DNA from: Undaria pinnatifida
Taxonomy: Eukaryota > Sar > Phaeophyceae > Laminariales > Alariaceae
Reading direction: 5' to 3'
Length of the DNA: 64,000 bases
NCBI GenBank assembly: GCA_012845835.1
Contig: JABAKD010000004.1
Coordinates: 12,463,022 to 12,527,021 of the forward strand
The notes below the pieces were generated by a model, which was not told the DNA's origin, did no database searches, and saw only the letters and a program-made list of their open reading frames with translations. Both the position numbers and the translations under genes were made by a program. How positions within the stretch are numbered: the stretch's first letter is position 1; each line of letters starts with the position of its first letter. Positions 1 to 11,419 of this stretch are shown piece by piece.

Positions 1-99
1 GCTCCGAGCCACAAGGAAGGGTACAACATCCCGAGGAACCTCAAGACGTCTTCCCAGACGCTTCCTCGGCTCGTTGCCCGTTGCTTTTATCCGAGAGAA

Positions 100-121
100 G
101 TGCGAGGGCGCGCCCTCGCAC
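100..121. other. Perfect 22-bp palindrome in gypsy leader
   Basis: An 11-bp arm, GTGCGAGGGCG, is followed directly by its exact reverse complement. In RNA it could fold into a strong GC-rich stem. It lies in the presumed leader or LTR of the gypsy element. No function is shown by the sequence. Confidence 0.6.
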
Positions 122-358
122 ACCTCTCACTCTTCCTTCTGTCCCCATCTTAACCTGAGATTCTGTCTCTTTGTCGAGCACTTATTTTCGTCCGCTGATC
201 GTCAACACCGCCCATATTCTGCGACCGTTGCCTGAGAGGGACGCTTGTATACACAACGTTGGAGATTCACACCTCCCCGCGGTGTTCTCGAGAACCAACC
301 CTTATTGGCGTTCAGACGGCAGTCTTTTGATTGAGCCTTTCTCGAGTTCATCTCAGTC

Positions 359-1977
359 ATGTCCGACAACTACGGAGGAAATGTGGACAACCGGGACCGA
401 CAGCCTGCTCCCCCTGCCGACGGAACTGTGGTCACCACCAATGGTGCCGCTGGTGACAACACCGCCGACTCCGCTGAGCCTGATGGCGACGGCACGGCGC
501 TGCCGCAACCAGCGACGGCGCTGCCGCCGAGGCGACCGCGGACGGATCTTCCCCCGCAAGCGCCATGGACGTGGTTGGCCACAACCATGTAGGTGCTTCC
601 GGCTTCCACCAGACGAACATCACTCCGCTTCTTTCCGGTCATTCTAACATAGACTCCACCGTCAACATACTTCAATCCATTGTCAACAAGGACATCGCCA
701 AGCTGGACTCTGGCGAGATTGCGGAGCTGTCACCGCAAACAATGGAACTGATGAGCCGTCTGGTAAGCTTAGCTAGCTCCCAGTCTACGTCGTCGTCTCC
801 TACCGCTTCTGTACAGCAGCAGGAGACCTCCGCCCCGTCACTTGCGCAGGCATTCGCTCAAGTTTCGTCGCCTAAGTCTAAGTGTGCAGTCATCACGCCA
901 CAGGACGTCAAGGAGGTTCCGCGTCTTACCGGCTCCGCTGAAGTCGATGTTATTTCGGTAATTCAGCAGTACCGTCTCGTCCGCAGTTTTCGGGTCAAAG
1001 CAGGAATATCTACCGGTGTGTCTGATGTTGAGTTAGTTAAACTCTCCGACGAGGTTGCATTCTAGCACATATCAATCATCTGAGATGGACCAGTTCTCAC
1101 GCTGTACCAGCACATAACGGACGGCAGTCTCAACTGGCACAATCCTGCTGTATCCACAGAAGTCACTGACGTGCACCGGCTTCGCACACTACGCCAAAGA
1201 ACTGGTCGGAGCTGAAAACTGCCCTGCTCGATTGTCTCATACCCTCTAACTCCGTAGAGGACTCTGCCTTCTTCTCGTCGACTTCAAAATGGACCCTGGT
1301 GAATCCGTCGCATCGCATGCCCTCCGCTTTCAATCGGAGTGTACTCATTGTGAAGCGTGCGTCCAGCGTGTAACCCCGGGGCGTTCCCCGTACGCTGCTT
1401 TGTCCGTCGTACTATTCCGCAACGATGTAGTACCGGGGATCAGGCTTCTTGCTAGTCAAGAACAAAACCCCGAGACATTGTCTGAAGCTGTTTCTCAGCT
1501 CCGTTGCCTTGAGGCCGCGAACCTCACTGGCTCTAACACTGGTCGCACCAATGTTCACGTCAGTGCCATGTCGTTCATTACCGTCCCGAACCGGACCGCT
1601 ATCACCCAGCAGTACGATGCAATCTCGCTGCGGGCTGCTTCCAGCAGTGCAGGCTCCAGCTCCGGGGGTTCCGGCTCAAGAGGATCTGGCTCGGGCGGGC
1701 CCAAGGGCAAGTACTAAAAGGGCAAGTTCCCCAAGGGCGACCAGTCCCCGAAGGGAGTCCGGACTGACAAGGGGCGTCCCAAGTGCACGCACACCCGACG
1801 TGCAAGAGAAAGGTGGACGGCTGGCTCGAGGAGTGCTGGACGCTGCGGCGCGAGGAGCGTGACGCACGCAGGACGCGCGCGACCAGCAAGCGCAACAAGA
1901 GCGGCGGCGGTGGCAACGGCGGAGGTAAGCGCTCCAAGAAGCCCCCCGCCCCCGACGACGAAGACGACGACAACTAG
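359..1977 (+). pseudogene. gag: gag-like region of gypsy element
   Basis: Three open stretches in different frames (565-1065, 1289-1717, 1783-1977) together resemble a retrotransposon Gag. First comes an acidic/Ser-Thr-rich N-terminal part, then a capsid-like helical stretch (HALRFQSEC...), then a Gly/Ser/Lys-rich tail. The tail passes a stop at 1715-1717 into a basic Cys-containing segment (TCKRK...LEECW) that ends in an acidic DDEDDDN terminus. The Cys/His spacing near 1770-1830 looks like a damaged zinc knuckle. The role would be particle assembly and RNA packaging. At least two frame changes and one stop make it non-functional. The assignment is from position and composition, because the capsid fold itself cannot be read by eye. 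Confidence 0.5.
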
Positions 1978-2009
1978 GGGTGCCCTGCTGATGTAGCGCT
2001 TGAAACAGT

Positions 2010-2161
2010 GGGATCGACTTCTGGTGTAGCCAGGAAAGGCGTGAAGAGGAAACTCTCCACGTCGTCGGTATCTATTTTTGCCCCTGGGATCGACTTCTGG
2101 TGTAGCCAGGAAAGGCGTGAAGAGGAAACTCTCCACGTCGTCGGTAGCTATTTTTGCCCCT
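2010..2161 (+). repeat. 76-bp tandem duplication
   Basis: The unit beginning GGGATCGACTTCTGG occurs twice in a row (2010-2085 and 2086-2161) with a single mismatch (TATCT versus TAGCT). It lies between the gag-like and pol-like segments of the gypsy element. It is probably a recent local duplication. Confidence 0.9.
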
Positions 2162-2611
2162 GAGTTTGTCGTCCCCCGTGTCCTCGTCCGTAATCGCAGC
2201 TATGTCGTGCCTAGGCGCCGTGCCCGTCCTCACAGTACAGCAAATAAGCTTTTTCGTGTTGCAAGTGTGTCTGAATTACGTGTCGCCCCCCCCCACGGGC
2301 TGAATTAGAGGAGGTTGAAAGTCAGCGTTCATCCCGCGAGCGAAGCTTGAGTTGTGATAATGGTGTCCCTGATTCCCAAGTTACTGTATCCGCATCCCCG
2401 AGTGCGAGTCAAGGTGTGCGTTCAAGTAGATGTACAGCGCCTGCGCGCTTGGGTGTACGTTCTCGGAATGCGAAAGGGAAAAGTTCCCCCGAAAGAAAAC
2501 ATAATTCAGACCAGGTGTGGTACAACTCAAGGCTGGCGCACAAAACCATCGACGTTTCTTTGTCTTTTTCGTCTCGACGAGTCTGAATCGCCGGCTCTGT
2601 CGACGACGTCC

Positions 2612-4390
2612 TCGTGAATACCATCGCGGTGGACACGGCTACCGTTGTGCCGGTTGTCTCTGGTACGGTCTCATCCCACCCTGCGAGGTATTCCTCTTAA
2701 TCCCGCCCCCCTGGCCGATGTTGCGCTCCGCGCTGCAAATGGCGAGCCAATCAATGTCGTAGGGTTTATTGATTTTCTTTTAACCCTCAGCGAGCTCACC
2801 CGTACGGTGACTGCGATGGTCGTCCCCTCTTCGGGCTCCGATCTTATGCTCCTCGACAATAGTGTCATGTCCGACTTTGGAGCGCGCCTAGATTGGGAAA
2901 ATCAAACTTTGTCATTTTTGTCTACTGGTTCAACGATACCAGCTGTCCATCGCATTCGCGACTTCGTCCCGTCGTTCAGTAGCAACAATCTTTCGCCGGC
3001 GAACCACACTCAAAACATGTCGGTGGCCGCTGTACATCACGATGCTGATGCCATTCCTGTCTCTCTGTGCGAGAGAGTCAACCTCAAACCGGAATCGGAA
3101 AAATACTTGCTGTTGCCTACACTGATTGTCTACCGCCAGAAGACTGCACTGTTGTTGTCGAACCTCGCATTTTAACCGAGCAGGATTTTTCCGACGACGC
3201 AACACTCGAACATTCCAAGAACATTCTCGTCGCTCGAACTTTGGCTACGTGGAGTGCTTTTGATGGCTCTGGTGTCGTACAAAAATGCAACCCATTTGGT
3301 GGTGGTGTCTGCCTTTTACCAGGCTTGCATCTTGGCAATTCGTACACGACGTCTGTTGTCACCCCTGATCAAATAAATATCAACGCCGTCGAGAACACCC
3401 CCGTCTTCGACGAGGATATCCGCCGCGCCAGGTCTGACTTTAGAAGGTCCTCTGTCTGAAGAATTCGAGGCAGTTCCACGTTTACCGAGGAGCAGAAGGA
3501 TGCTGTCCTCAAATTATGCGCTAAGTATCGTACCTTTTTCTCTCTGTCAATGCGTGAATTCGGACGTTGTACAATCGCCGAAGCGACGCTCCCCGTGCCG
3601 GAAGGCACCCGTCCTGTCGATCGCCCTCCATACCGTCCCAACCCCCCCATCTCTGCCGTAATTGACAAATGTGCCAACGAGATGTTGGAATGGGGAATAA
3701 TTGAGGAACGGCCAAATCCGTGGGGTAGCCCTTGTACTATCGTCGCCAAGAGCAACGGCAGCCCCCACTTCTGTGTTGCTTATCGCCATACTCTCAACCG
3801 CCTCATCATCCGCAAGAGCTGGCCCATGCCCAACCTGGAGTCCTGCCTGGATGCCGTCGGAGACACCGTCTTCTGTTCAGTCGCCAACATCCTCAGCGCA
3901 TTCTGGCAGCTACCTGTGGCCGAGGGGCACGTCAACCGCACCGCCTTCGTGACACCGAGAGGCAAGTACTGCTTTAAGCGCATGCCTTTTTGGAGCAGCG
4001 AATGCACCGTGGCTGTTTCAACACGTCATGTCTTTAGCTCTAGGCCACATTGGCTGTCCTCTCTTACATGGGCGATCTAAGTTGTATTATTCACACGTTC
4101 GAAAGCCACCTCGTCTCTCTCGAGAAAATGTCCGCAGCGTTGCATGTTGCAGGCTTGACATTCAAAACCGTCCAAAGTTCAATTTGGGCAAAACGAAGTC
4201 GACTATCTTGGTCATGTCATTTCCGCGAAAGGTATTTCCGTCAGTACCGACCTCATCAAAGCCATTCACGACCTGCCCACGATAAAATCCATTACAGACT
4301 TCCGTTGTGTTCTGGGTATGGCGAATTTCGTCCGTCGGTTTGTCAAAGATTGTTTTGAACTCACGGGACCGCTTGTTACGCTGTATAGTA
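2612..4390 (+). pseudogene. pol: gypsy pol: protease and reverse transcriptase remnant
   Basis: A retropepsin-like active site (VDTAT) lies at about 2629-2643. The protease C-terminal part (LLDNSVMSDFGARLDWEN) follows in another frame at about 2840. A linker (NPFGGGVCLLPG) occupies 3067-3459. Reverse transcriptase runs from 3480 to 4080 in one frame, with CVAYRHTLNR and WPMPNLESCLDAV, and continues through two more frames to LGHVISAKG and FRCVLGMANFVRRF near 4,200-4,350. The first catalytic Asp position reads ANIL instead of the usual LDL-type sequence. The YxDD box reads YMGD. Both changes predict a dead polymerase. The downstream RNase H and integrase are missing. Confidence 0.8.
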
Positions 4391-4559
4391 AAGTATGCTT
4401 CAGCCATGCGAAGGAGGATGTATGCTATCTCGCTTTACCGTCGCGGTCTGTGTATCTGTGGCGGGAGTAGAGGACAAAAGGAGACTTTTGTCCGGTGGAG
4501 CGGGTTTCCTCGCGATCTGGCATTGTTATTTTTCGCCTTAGATTTTACCTGGTATTATT

Positions 4560-4838
4560 TTGGCGCGGCCCAATTGCGATAGACTAGTTGTAAGTGGGGG
4601 TATTGAGGAGATTTTCATTCATGACGATGAGTTTCCTCTTGCAATTTTTGTTGTTTTAGGTGATGGAGTTGAGTCCGTTGTTGATTCTTCACTGTCTTGT
4701 GAGCAACCCGGGACAACGGTGTTTATTTGGAATTGTCAGCATGAAAGTTACGTTTCTGTGTTGTACCGGTCCGAGCAATTGGCCTATTATGGGATACCTT
4801 CTTACATACCTGGCTGGCATATTGATGTCATACTGTGA
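4560..4838 (+). other. Unrecognised 92-aa open frame
   Basis: The frame contains IEEIFIHDDEFPLAIFVVLGDGV and ends GWHIDVIL, a mix of hydrophobic beta-strand-like runs and acidic stretches. It lies directly downstream of the truncated gypsy RT. It matches neither gypsy RNase H nor integrase as far as I can see, and it may be a fragment of an accessory element domain. No function is assigned. Confidence 0.25.
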
Positions 4839-5115
4839 GCTCTCACGCACGAGCTCATTTATCGACTTGCATCTACGTTGTTGGAACGTTTGGGAGGCTG
4901 ATACAATGAATTGAAACCTACCCCGCTTAGAGCTAACGAACGTAGAGCACCAGAAATACCGGAGGAAGCCACGCAAACACGACATTGACAGGTCCTGTCG
5001 ACGATGCCATGGGTCAAGTGGTTCCCGAGGGAGATGCAGGATTGTCGATGATGGAAAGAGATCTCCTTGCGAATTCTAGTGCGTCTATTCATCTCTCCTT
5101 TGGCGCGTTGGCTAG

Positions 5116-5661
5116 GCACAAAACCGACATTACTCTGAAGAAACGCTATATTATGCCGGATACCCGCCTAACCTTCCCCGTCCATTTGGTATCCAGCCAC
5201 CAGTATATGAGGCTGACCCTTGCAAACGATGCGAAACCTGCAACGAGTTGGGACCCACGATTCAATTGTGCGCGTGGCGAGTGGATCCAGGATACCCATT
5301 CCACCCGCGATGCCCCCCGGACCTGCGCCACCGCTTCCGAGGCGTACCTCCCTCGCCATGCTATCAGCAGCCGTGGTCGCACCCGTACGGTCAAGCATAT
5401 GTCGCCGCCGCAGCTACCGTCTACGGCAATACTCTGATTGCCTATAGGACCAACGCCAATGCCGCCGCCACCACCGACAGCAACTACGACGACAACGGCG
5501 ACTACCTCCACGAGGAGGAGCAATGGCCACAGTCACCGGAGCAGTATAGCCAGCAGGTGGGGCCCTACTACGAGCAACAACCACAACTGCCGGCGCACTA
5601 CCAGCAGCAATTGGGGCCCTACTATAAGCAACCATTACCTCCGCCGCCGCAGTACCAGTAG
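5116..5661 (+). other. Cys-rich, Gln/Pro/Tyr-rich open frame upstream of copia
   Basis: The frame is open for 181 codons after a stop at 5113. Its N-terminal part holds a Cys/His cluster with spacing C-x2-C-x2-C-x9-C-x10-H-x2-C (CKRCETC ... FHPRC, about 5205-5310), which suggests a metal-binding knuckle. The C-terminal part is rich in Gln, Pro and Tyr and contains two copies of a GPYY motif 54 bp apart (about 5556 and 5610). There is no ATG near the start; the frame could begin at a splice acceptor (GGCTAG at about 5110) or belong to the Gag of the copia element that follows. I do not recognise a family. Confidence 0.35.
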
Positions 5662-5944
5662 CAGATGGCGCCGTACGCTTGCAGGCACCAACTGCCACCG
5701 TCACTTTTCCAGCATCATCAGCACTCTTCAAGCCATGCCCCGTCCTCTTCCTCTTCGCCTCCTCCCGAAGCATCTTCGTTTCCTCAGGTCGCGCTGCATA
5801 TACGGATGGCACGGTCGATGCCACAAGGCGAGTCCAACCTTTCGTGTGATAGAGAGTAAGCATGAATGGGATAGGGCTTGCCATTCAGCCACACAGTGAC
5901 ACAGCTGCAGCGGGGCGTGGGGTAGGACCAAGATGCAGTGAGCT

Positions 5945-6310
5945 TTGGGTTTCCAACAACCGAGCCCGGACAATGTAACAAACGATCCTCGCAATGTTTA
6001 TGATTGGGTCGAGATTCCCCCGAGTAAGGAGGAAGTGTTGATTGGGGATGGAAAGGCAATGAGAATGCTTGGTGCAGGTAGCTTGAATGTCAAGATGCAC
6101 TCACATACTGTCTTTCATGTCAAATTGCGCGAACTATATGTCACGGAAGGTATCGGTTTCAACCTGTCTTCACTATATGATGCTCAAGCGTGTCAGATCA
6201 TTACTCTCGACAAGGATGGCGCACACCTTGTTGATGGGCGTCTAACTTTCCCGCGTGGCCTGACTGGAAAATCGTTGTTCGCGACACGCATTGATCTAAC
6301 TCTAACTTAA
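5945..6310 (+). pseudogene. copia protease-like fragment
   Basis: This 121-residue frame shows the C-terminal part of a copia aspartic protease: a GDGKAMRMLGAGSL segment, then FHVKLRELYVTEGIGFNLSS, which matches the usual pattern of a hydrophobic run, a 'lyVp..g.NLlS' motif and a final D/G-rich stretch. The catalytic DSG/DTG triad would lie before 5945 and is not visible in this frame. The product would process the polyprotein. It ends at a stop at 6308-6310. Confidence 0.6.
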
Positions 6311-6596
6311 AGAGTTAGTGCTGTACCTGCCTTGTCTGGTGTGCCCCCCCGTTCTCTGAGTTCGGTGTGCTTGGTCTCCAACACCCCCCCCTCGCCTCGC
6401 AACCCCGCCCCCCCGTTGATGTAGATAGGACAGGGCCCTCGATGTTTGGATCTTACACCCTAACCCTAACCATAGTGCAGAGTGGTAGTGCTTACGGACA
6501 ATGGTTTCCCGCCCGTCGGTAACGACTTAGTCTCAGATAGGGCAAGGCTCTCGGGTTTCGGCTCCCACCCCCTTTCTTCATAGTGTAGGACGTGAA

Positions 6597-7085
6597 GTGC
6601 CTGTGGATAATAGTTTGGCGCCCATCGTTAACGACGTAGTACCTACCTGTTCAAGTTTCCCGCCTGCTGTTAGTGGTGTAGTGCCTGAGGTTTTTTGTTC
6701 CCTCCCTCCGGCTTCGGGTGAAGCACGTGTAAGGCCATTGGTGCAGTACGCCCATAAGGTGTCTACTGTGAGTCTCCCTAGAGTAGATCCAGGAAGGGTA
6801 AGGATTAGACCTCTTGTCGCTGCCGCCGGTGTGCAGGAGACAGAAATGAGCGTGTTCACGGATGGTACACTAATGGATGGTCAAGATGACACCGTGTACA
6901 CGAACTTTTTCCCGGCCCTCTTGAATGCTGCGGCATCGCAAGCTCTTTCAGAGACGGATTGGCATGAACTTCACGTTGGAAATGTAGGCATGACTGCTGC
7001 TGCCGTACTCACTCCGGGTAGGCGTCCATTTACCATTGGAAAATCCACGAAGAGTACATTAACCATCCTCCGGCCACTTGAATAA
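6597..7085 (+). pseudogene. copia linker / pre-integrase segment
   Basis: A frame of 162 residues joins the protease part and the integrase part. Its end runs into the pre-integrase region (HLNKRLLRE, then GVLQPCGGYLEAN in the frame starting at 7078), with the Cys position that normally belongs to the HHCC zinc finger before integrase. Most zinc ligands are missing or frame-shifted. It is assigned from context and the short motif. Confidence 0.4.
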
Positions 7086-8010
7086 ACGCTTGTTGAGGGA
7101 AACGACTCAACAACATGGTGTGATCTTGATGGGAGTGCTGCAGCCGTGTGGTGGATATTTGGAGGCAAATGAGTGCAGGCTGGGGTGCCGTGAAGGACGA
7201 TATCACGCGCGGGAAATCAATGGAGACGGTGCACATCGACCTAGTGGGGCCCTACGAGGGGTCCGTGGGCGAGTCCGTCCACCTGATCATGTTCGTCGCT
7301 GGCGTCTCGAGGTGGATACGGCCATACGGAATAAGAAAGAAACCAATGACCGTTGCGTACGTGCGGAAGTTCGTCGCCGACATGAACAACATGGGGCGGC
7401 TGCACTGCTTCCGTACGGACAATGGTGGAGAATTCACCAGCCGCGATTACGTGGAGTTTTGCGACTGCGCGGTGATCCGCCGCGAGTACACGACCCCGGG
7501 TCAGCCGCAACAAAACGCGGTTTTCAGAAGCGTGATCTGGCGAGCGAAGAAGGGTGGCCATGCGGTCCGTCGCGAGATTCGGCGAGTTTTTCGGGGCATC
7601 GATCAGGCACGGATCCCCAACGTCGGCGCCAACGGTAACCGTTTGTGGCTGGAGGCTGTTACTTGGGCCGGCGGACTGCTTTAATCGACCGGCGACCAAG
7701 GCCAATACCGGGTGGTATTCGCCGGACGAGGTTCTGTTCTCGGGACTACTGGCCCTGCATGTGGTGCCTTTCTTTCGGGAGGGCATAATGCGGGTGGACC
7801 GCAGCACCAAATCCGACGTCTGATCGTTTATTTTCTGAACAACGGTCCAAACCATCCCTCATCTGCCGCAAAGGTCATCAAGACCTCGACGGGTGGTATT
7901 GGCTACACCAGCGACGTGGTGTGGACGGTCCCTCATGCGTCGGTTTCTGCCATCGCCGGCGCCGGCGCTGGCGATCGCGGGGGGATTAGTGTACGCCGCC
8001 GCGCCGGCAA
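7078..8010 (+). pseudogene. copia integrase core and C-terminal linker
   Basis: The integrase core lies at 7148-7684: HIDLVGPYEG carries the first Asp and FRTDNGGEF the second Asp. The third block (PGQPQQNAVFRSVIWRA) has Arg where the catalytic Glu is expected. Downstream, in two other frames, are FFREGIMRVDRSTKSD and then NGPNHPSSAAKVI...YTSDVVW, the typical conserved linker of stramenopile copia elements. The enzyme would insert cDNA into the host genome. Frameshifts and the lost Glu make it inactive. The frame changes near 7,148, 7,690 and 7,840. Confidence 0.8.
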
Positions 8011-8340
8011 CGCCGGTGTTCAACATCAGCTACGTGCCGCCACTACCACTGATTCGGTCATCAAGCCCTTGTGGTTGGGCGAGGTTTGGAGGGTAGGCTA
8101 CGCCGTACCACTACGCCGAAGCGATCGTGAGCGATGGAGAGCGGGGATCGCCAGACCATCATCAGCCTCGGGCAGACAGGGTCTGGAATATTTATATTTG
8201 GTTTCGGTTTTGGTTTCAGTGGCGTCTCTTGAAGAGATCACTTACGTACATCATACGCATCTGTGGTGGCAGCTTTTACTTGTAGTAGTGGCCGATAATT
8301 TGGTTGTTGCTGACTATTAGTATATGGAGAACGACATGTA

Positions 8341-8574
8341 TATTCCACAGCTATCAGATTTGTCCCCCCCCAAAACGGGTTTTACAGTTTCCGCGTACAT
8401 ATTGATTAACATCACCCTGTTGACCCTGGTACAGATACGCTGTAGTTCCAAGGGGAGTCGCCGACCTGTATCCTCAATGAGGACACACACCCGGTAATAC
8501 GCGCGATCGGAGTATCTTACACAGCTTGCAAAAATAAGTTTCGACCAAATCTTCGATCTCACAGCTGGAGTGTA
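8341..8574 (-). mobile_element. MITE-like TIR element, copy A
   Basis: This is a non-coding element of about 235 bp. The left end reads CCACAGCTATCAGAT and the reverse complement of the right end reads CTCCAGCTGTGAGAT, so the ends are imperfect terminal inverted repeats. The interior has conserved blocks (GGGGAGTCGCCGAC, ACGCGCGATCGGAGTATC) shared with the copies at 10,113, 36,021, 36,345 and 49,913. There is a TA on both sides, compatible with a TA target duplication, but this is not proven. Confidence 0.7.
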
Positions 8575-8589
8575 TACATTTTTTTCAAT

Positions 8590-9400
8590 ATATACGCAGC
8601 AGTAGTGAATTAGGCTATCATGTATTGTCAGCTTAGACCCTCCCCGCCATTCACTTAGACCTCCCCGGCATTCGTGTGTGAGTGAGTAAGTGTCCGTGGT
8701 GTGATATGTCAATGATGGCCTACTGTCTGTTCACGCTAGCTATTAATAACACACTGACTGATGCTGTCGACGCCGCGGTAGTCTATCATCTGTACCGCTG
8801 GAGTTTGCTGTGCATGATACGTGTACACTTGACTGCTCGGTCGCCGATATAAGATGTTCATGTTGTGGCAGCTTACGTGCATTTCAGTTCTATAGGTTAT
8901 TTACATGCCTTGTACGTGTTGACTAATATTTGTTTTACGAATCAACAAACACATGAGGTTGATTTGAATTTTGGTTGTTTTATATAAATATTTCAAGGGC
9001 GTCAGCCGTTAATTCGACGAATTTTGGGTCAATACTCATCTATGCAAGCTGCGCTGTTGGTGCTTGTAATATACTATGTGGGTGAGATTTTTCTGTGGAC
9101 TATTATTTTGGCTTTTTTATTAATGTCACGACTGACTGTCGTATTTGACCATAATTAAGTGGTCGTTGGGTCGTGGTGAAATTATGACAAAATAAAGTGA
9201 TAATTGATTGATTAATCATGGTTATATAATTATATATAGGAGACGTTTTTAGGCAGAGGTACGATAGTCTATTGTTCGAACGTTTGGTTTCGTTTGTCAC
9301 GATCAAGACATGTATAATGTGCTGCTCTTGCCATTGAGCGTCAAACGTCAAGCATTGAGCAGCAGATGGATGGAAATAACGAAGGAAAATGTAAAAAAGT
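8590..9400. other. AT-rich intergenic stretch, nothing recognised
   Basis: No open frame of note and no recognisable motif are present. Base composition is AT-rich from about 8,880, unlike the elements to the left. It may be old host intergenic DNA. Confidence 0.4.
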
Positions 9401-9403
9401 ACT

Positions 9404-9634
9404 TCAGCCGCGAGATCAACAACAAAACGACTTTGATCAAAACTCAGCTTAACTTTGCAAGCTGCGTGTGATACTTCGATCCCGCGTGTTACGGGGCATG
9501 TACATCCTGGTGAAGGATACAGGTCGATGACTCCCCTGCTAATGCCAGGGTCAGCAGGACCAAGACGTTCGGCCTTGTTTAGCGCACGGAACCTGTATAA
9601 TCCGCATTGAGGGGGACAGAACCAGACGTCTGTG
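9404..9634 (+). mobile_element. MITE-like TIR element, diverged copy B
   Basis: This follows the same block order as the family consensus (TTTGCAAGCTGCGTGTGATAC, CGACTCCCC, GAGGGGGACAGA, ending near CAGACGTCTGTGG) but is heavily diverged. It lies between the two minus-strand copies A and C. Confidence 0.5.
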
Positions 9635-10112
9635 GAATTCAGTAAGTATGAAAAAAGAAAATGGTGTGAGTTAGCTTTAGGAGTTGGCTGTACTTGTGTC
9701 TACCGGGTTCGCACGCAAGTTCCTGTGCACTCCCTTCATATGTGGCAGGCCAGCGGAGGTCCAGCCTACACCTGTGTACTCGGGCTGTTAGTACCGTCGA
9801 GTCATGATGCAACATGCGGTGGACCTCGATCGCTACTGCTCCGAAATGATCTCTCTATGCTCTTGTTGATGTTATGAAAAAGCACACTCACACACCGGTA
9901 TTGATCGAATGAAGACCGGCGAGTAAGACCTAGTGTTTTGCATCAGGGCATAGGGTGATGGACACTTGATCCTACAGCTCTTCAAGCGCCCATCTCACAC
10001 ACTACCAGGGAATACATGAACGAACTAACTAACTAAACAGTGGATCCAAAACGCCAAACGCCACACCCCTGTGCTCCCTACAGACGAAACCTCTTGTGCT
10101 AACACATAACGA

Positions 10113-10310
10113 ACGGGTTTTACAGTTTCCGCGCACAGACTGACTAACATCACCCTGTTGACCCTGATAGCTACACTGTAGTTGCAAGGGGAGTCGCCGA
10201 TCTATGTCCTTAACGAGGACACACAACCCGTAATACGCGCGATCGGAGTATCACACACAGCTTGCAAAGATGAGTTTTGACAAAATCTTCGATCTCACAG
10301 CTGGAATGTA
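10113..10310 (-). mobile_element. MITE-like TIR element, copy C, left-truncated
   Basis: It is similar to copy A through its interior and right end (GATCTCACAGCTGGA). The left terminal inverted repeat and the GGGGGACAAA block are missing, so it begins inside the element at ACGGGTTTTACAGTTTCCGC. Confidence 0.65.
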
Positions 10311-10319
10311 TTTTTATTT

Positions 10320-11160
10320 TTATAATAATGATCGAAGGTGCGTGGCGCCTCGCTCGTAGCCGATTGCGTTTGCTACTTCAGAGCGTCTTCATGGTGATGT
10401 CCGACAGGAGCACCTGTAACAAACAAAAAAATAGCCCACCTGAAAATGCGTTGGGGAAAGTCGGAATTTCATGTCGTAATAGTAATGTCGTGACAAGCAC
10501 CGCACGGCGTCCTCCACAAGTTGAGATTATGTTGTCTCCCTTGTCGTAGTTCTCTTTGAGCAGCACACGGACGGAAATAACGAAGTAATATACAATGCGA
10601 ACGCTTTATCATGGGTTGTTTCTTGTCATAGGTCATTCAGCTACCTTGACCTCCCCAATGGTTTCTGCTCTTGCGAGCAAGAAGATACTCACCGTTTCTG
10701 CGCAGGCCATGGTACGTATTCTTATTTGAACTGTGTGACCCAGGCTGCTTGATCATCAAGGCACACGGTTGTTCGGCGCATGGCCATGGCCATGCTCATG
10801 AAGCGGGACGGGTGGAAAGCATATCGATGAACCGCATTGCCGGGTGCGGGCTAACTCACGGCGACAAAAGTCACGATACCCGGAGCGCCATCGGGTGGGG
10901 AGGAGAGACAAATAAAGGTAGAGAAGTAAAATGAAGTACCGGATTGACAGAGGGGGGATTCCCCTTTACCATATTGTGGTGTACGGGACCCCAAAGTCAC
11001 GTTCACACACCAATATATATTTATTTCTTCGTATATGTTATTTTTTTATCTTCCGGCGGATTGGGAAAAATAAAGCTTAAGCTCACCACACTTCCACGTA
11101 TTTTAGTACGCGTCGTGTGTCGATTAAACTCAGTTGCTTTCGCACCCCAACGCCCAAGCT
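10320..11160. other. Intergenic stretch without recognised features
   Basis: Short open frames (10277-10549, 10671-10934, 10944-11393) have no recognisable motifs and no consistent composition. I see no gene here. Confidence 0.4.
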
Positions 11161-11162
11161 AT

Positions 11163-11268
11163 CCCTCCCCCTGGAACCACCCCCCCCCTCCTATGCTACT
11201 CGGATCTCCGATATTTCCTCTTCGTTCCGCCAGACTCCAGACTGTTCCGACATTCTTACATATTCATT
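11163..11268 (+). repeat. Partial copy of the end of the 652-bp module
   Basis: The stretch from CCCCCTGGAACCACC through TCCGATATTTCCTC to GACATTCTTACAT is nearly the same as the end of each 652-bp unit. It shows that the module existed on its own before the tandem array formed. Confidence 0.75.
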
Positions 11269-11419
11269 GTACCGCACTTCGGGAAACAAAGAGTGTCGCC
11301 GCATGTCCGAAGGTGCTACCTTCACACACACCACTAATGAAATACCAATCACACTTGGATACAAGTACACACCAACATTTCCATTTCTTGTAACACAGTC
11401 ATGATAACGTTCATCCAAA

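Larger units (their letters stand above)
1..4470 (+). mobile_element. Ty3/gypsy-like LTR retrotransposon, degenerate
   Basis: Coding traces run in the order gag, protease, linker and reverse transcriptase on the plus strand. They are spread over several frames, so the copy is broken. RNase H and integrase are not recognisable after about 4,400, which suggests a 3' truncation. Positions 1-350 have no convincing frame and may be the 3' part of an LTR plus leader, but no second LTR is visible, so the left border is unknown and may lie outside the window. The assignment to gypsy rests on the order of domains and on the RT and protease motifs described in the gag and pol entries. Confidence 0.75.
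5940..8125 (+). mobile_element. Ty1/copia-like retrotransposon 1, degenerate
   Basis: The order is protease, then a pre-integrase segment, then integrase core, then the post-integrase linker, all on the plus strand and in shifting frames. The copia order (integrase before RT) fits, and RT itself is absent, so the copy is truncated at its 3' side near 8,125. LTRs are not identified. A dispersed TIR element follows at 8,341. Confidence 0.75.
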
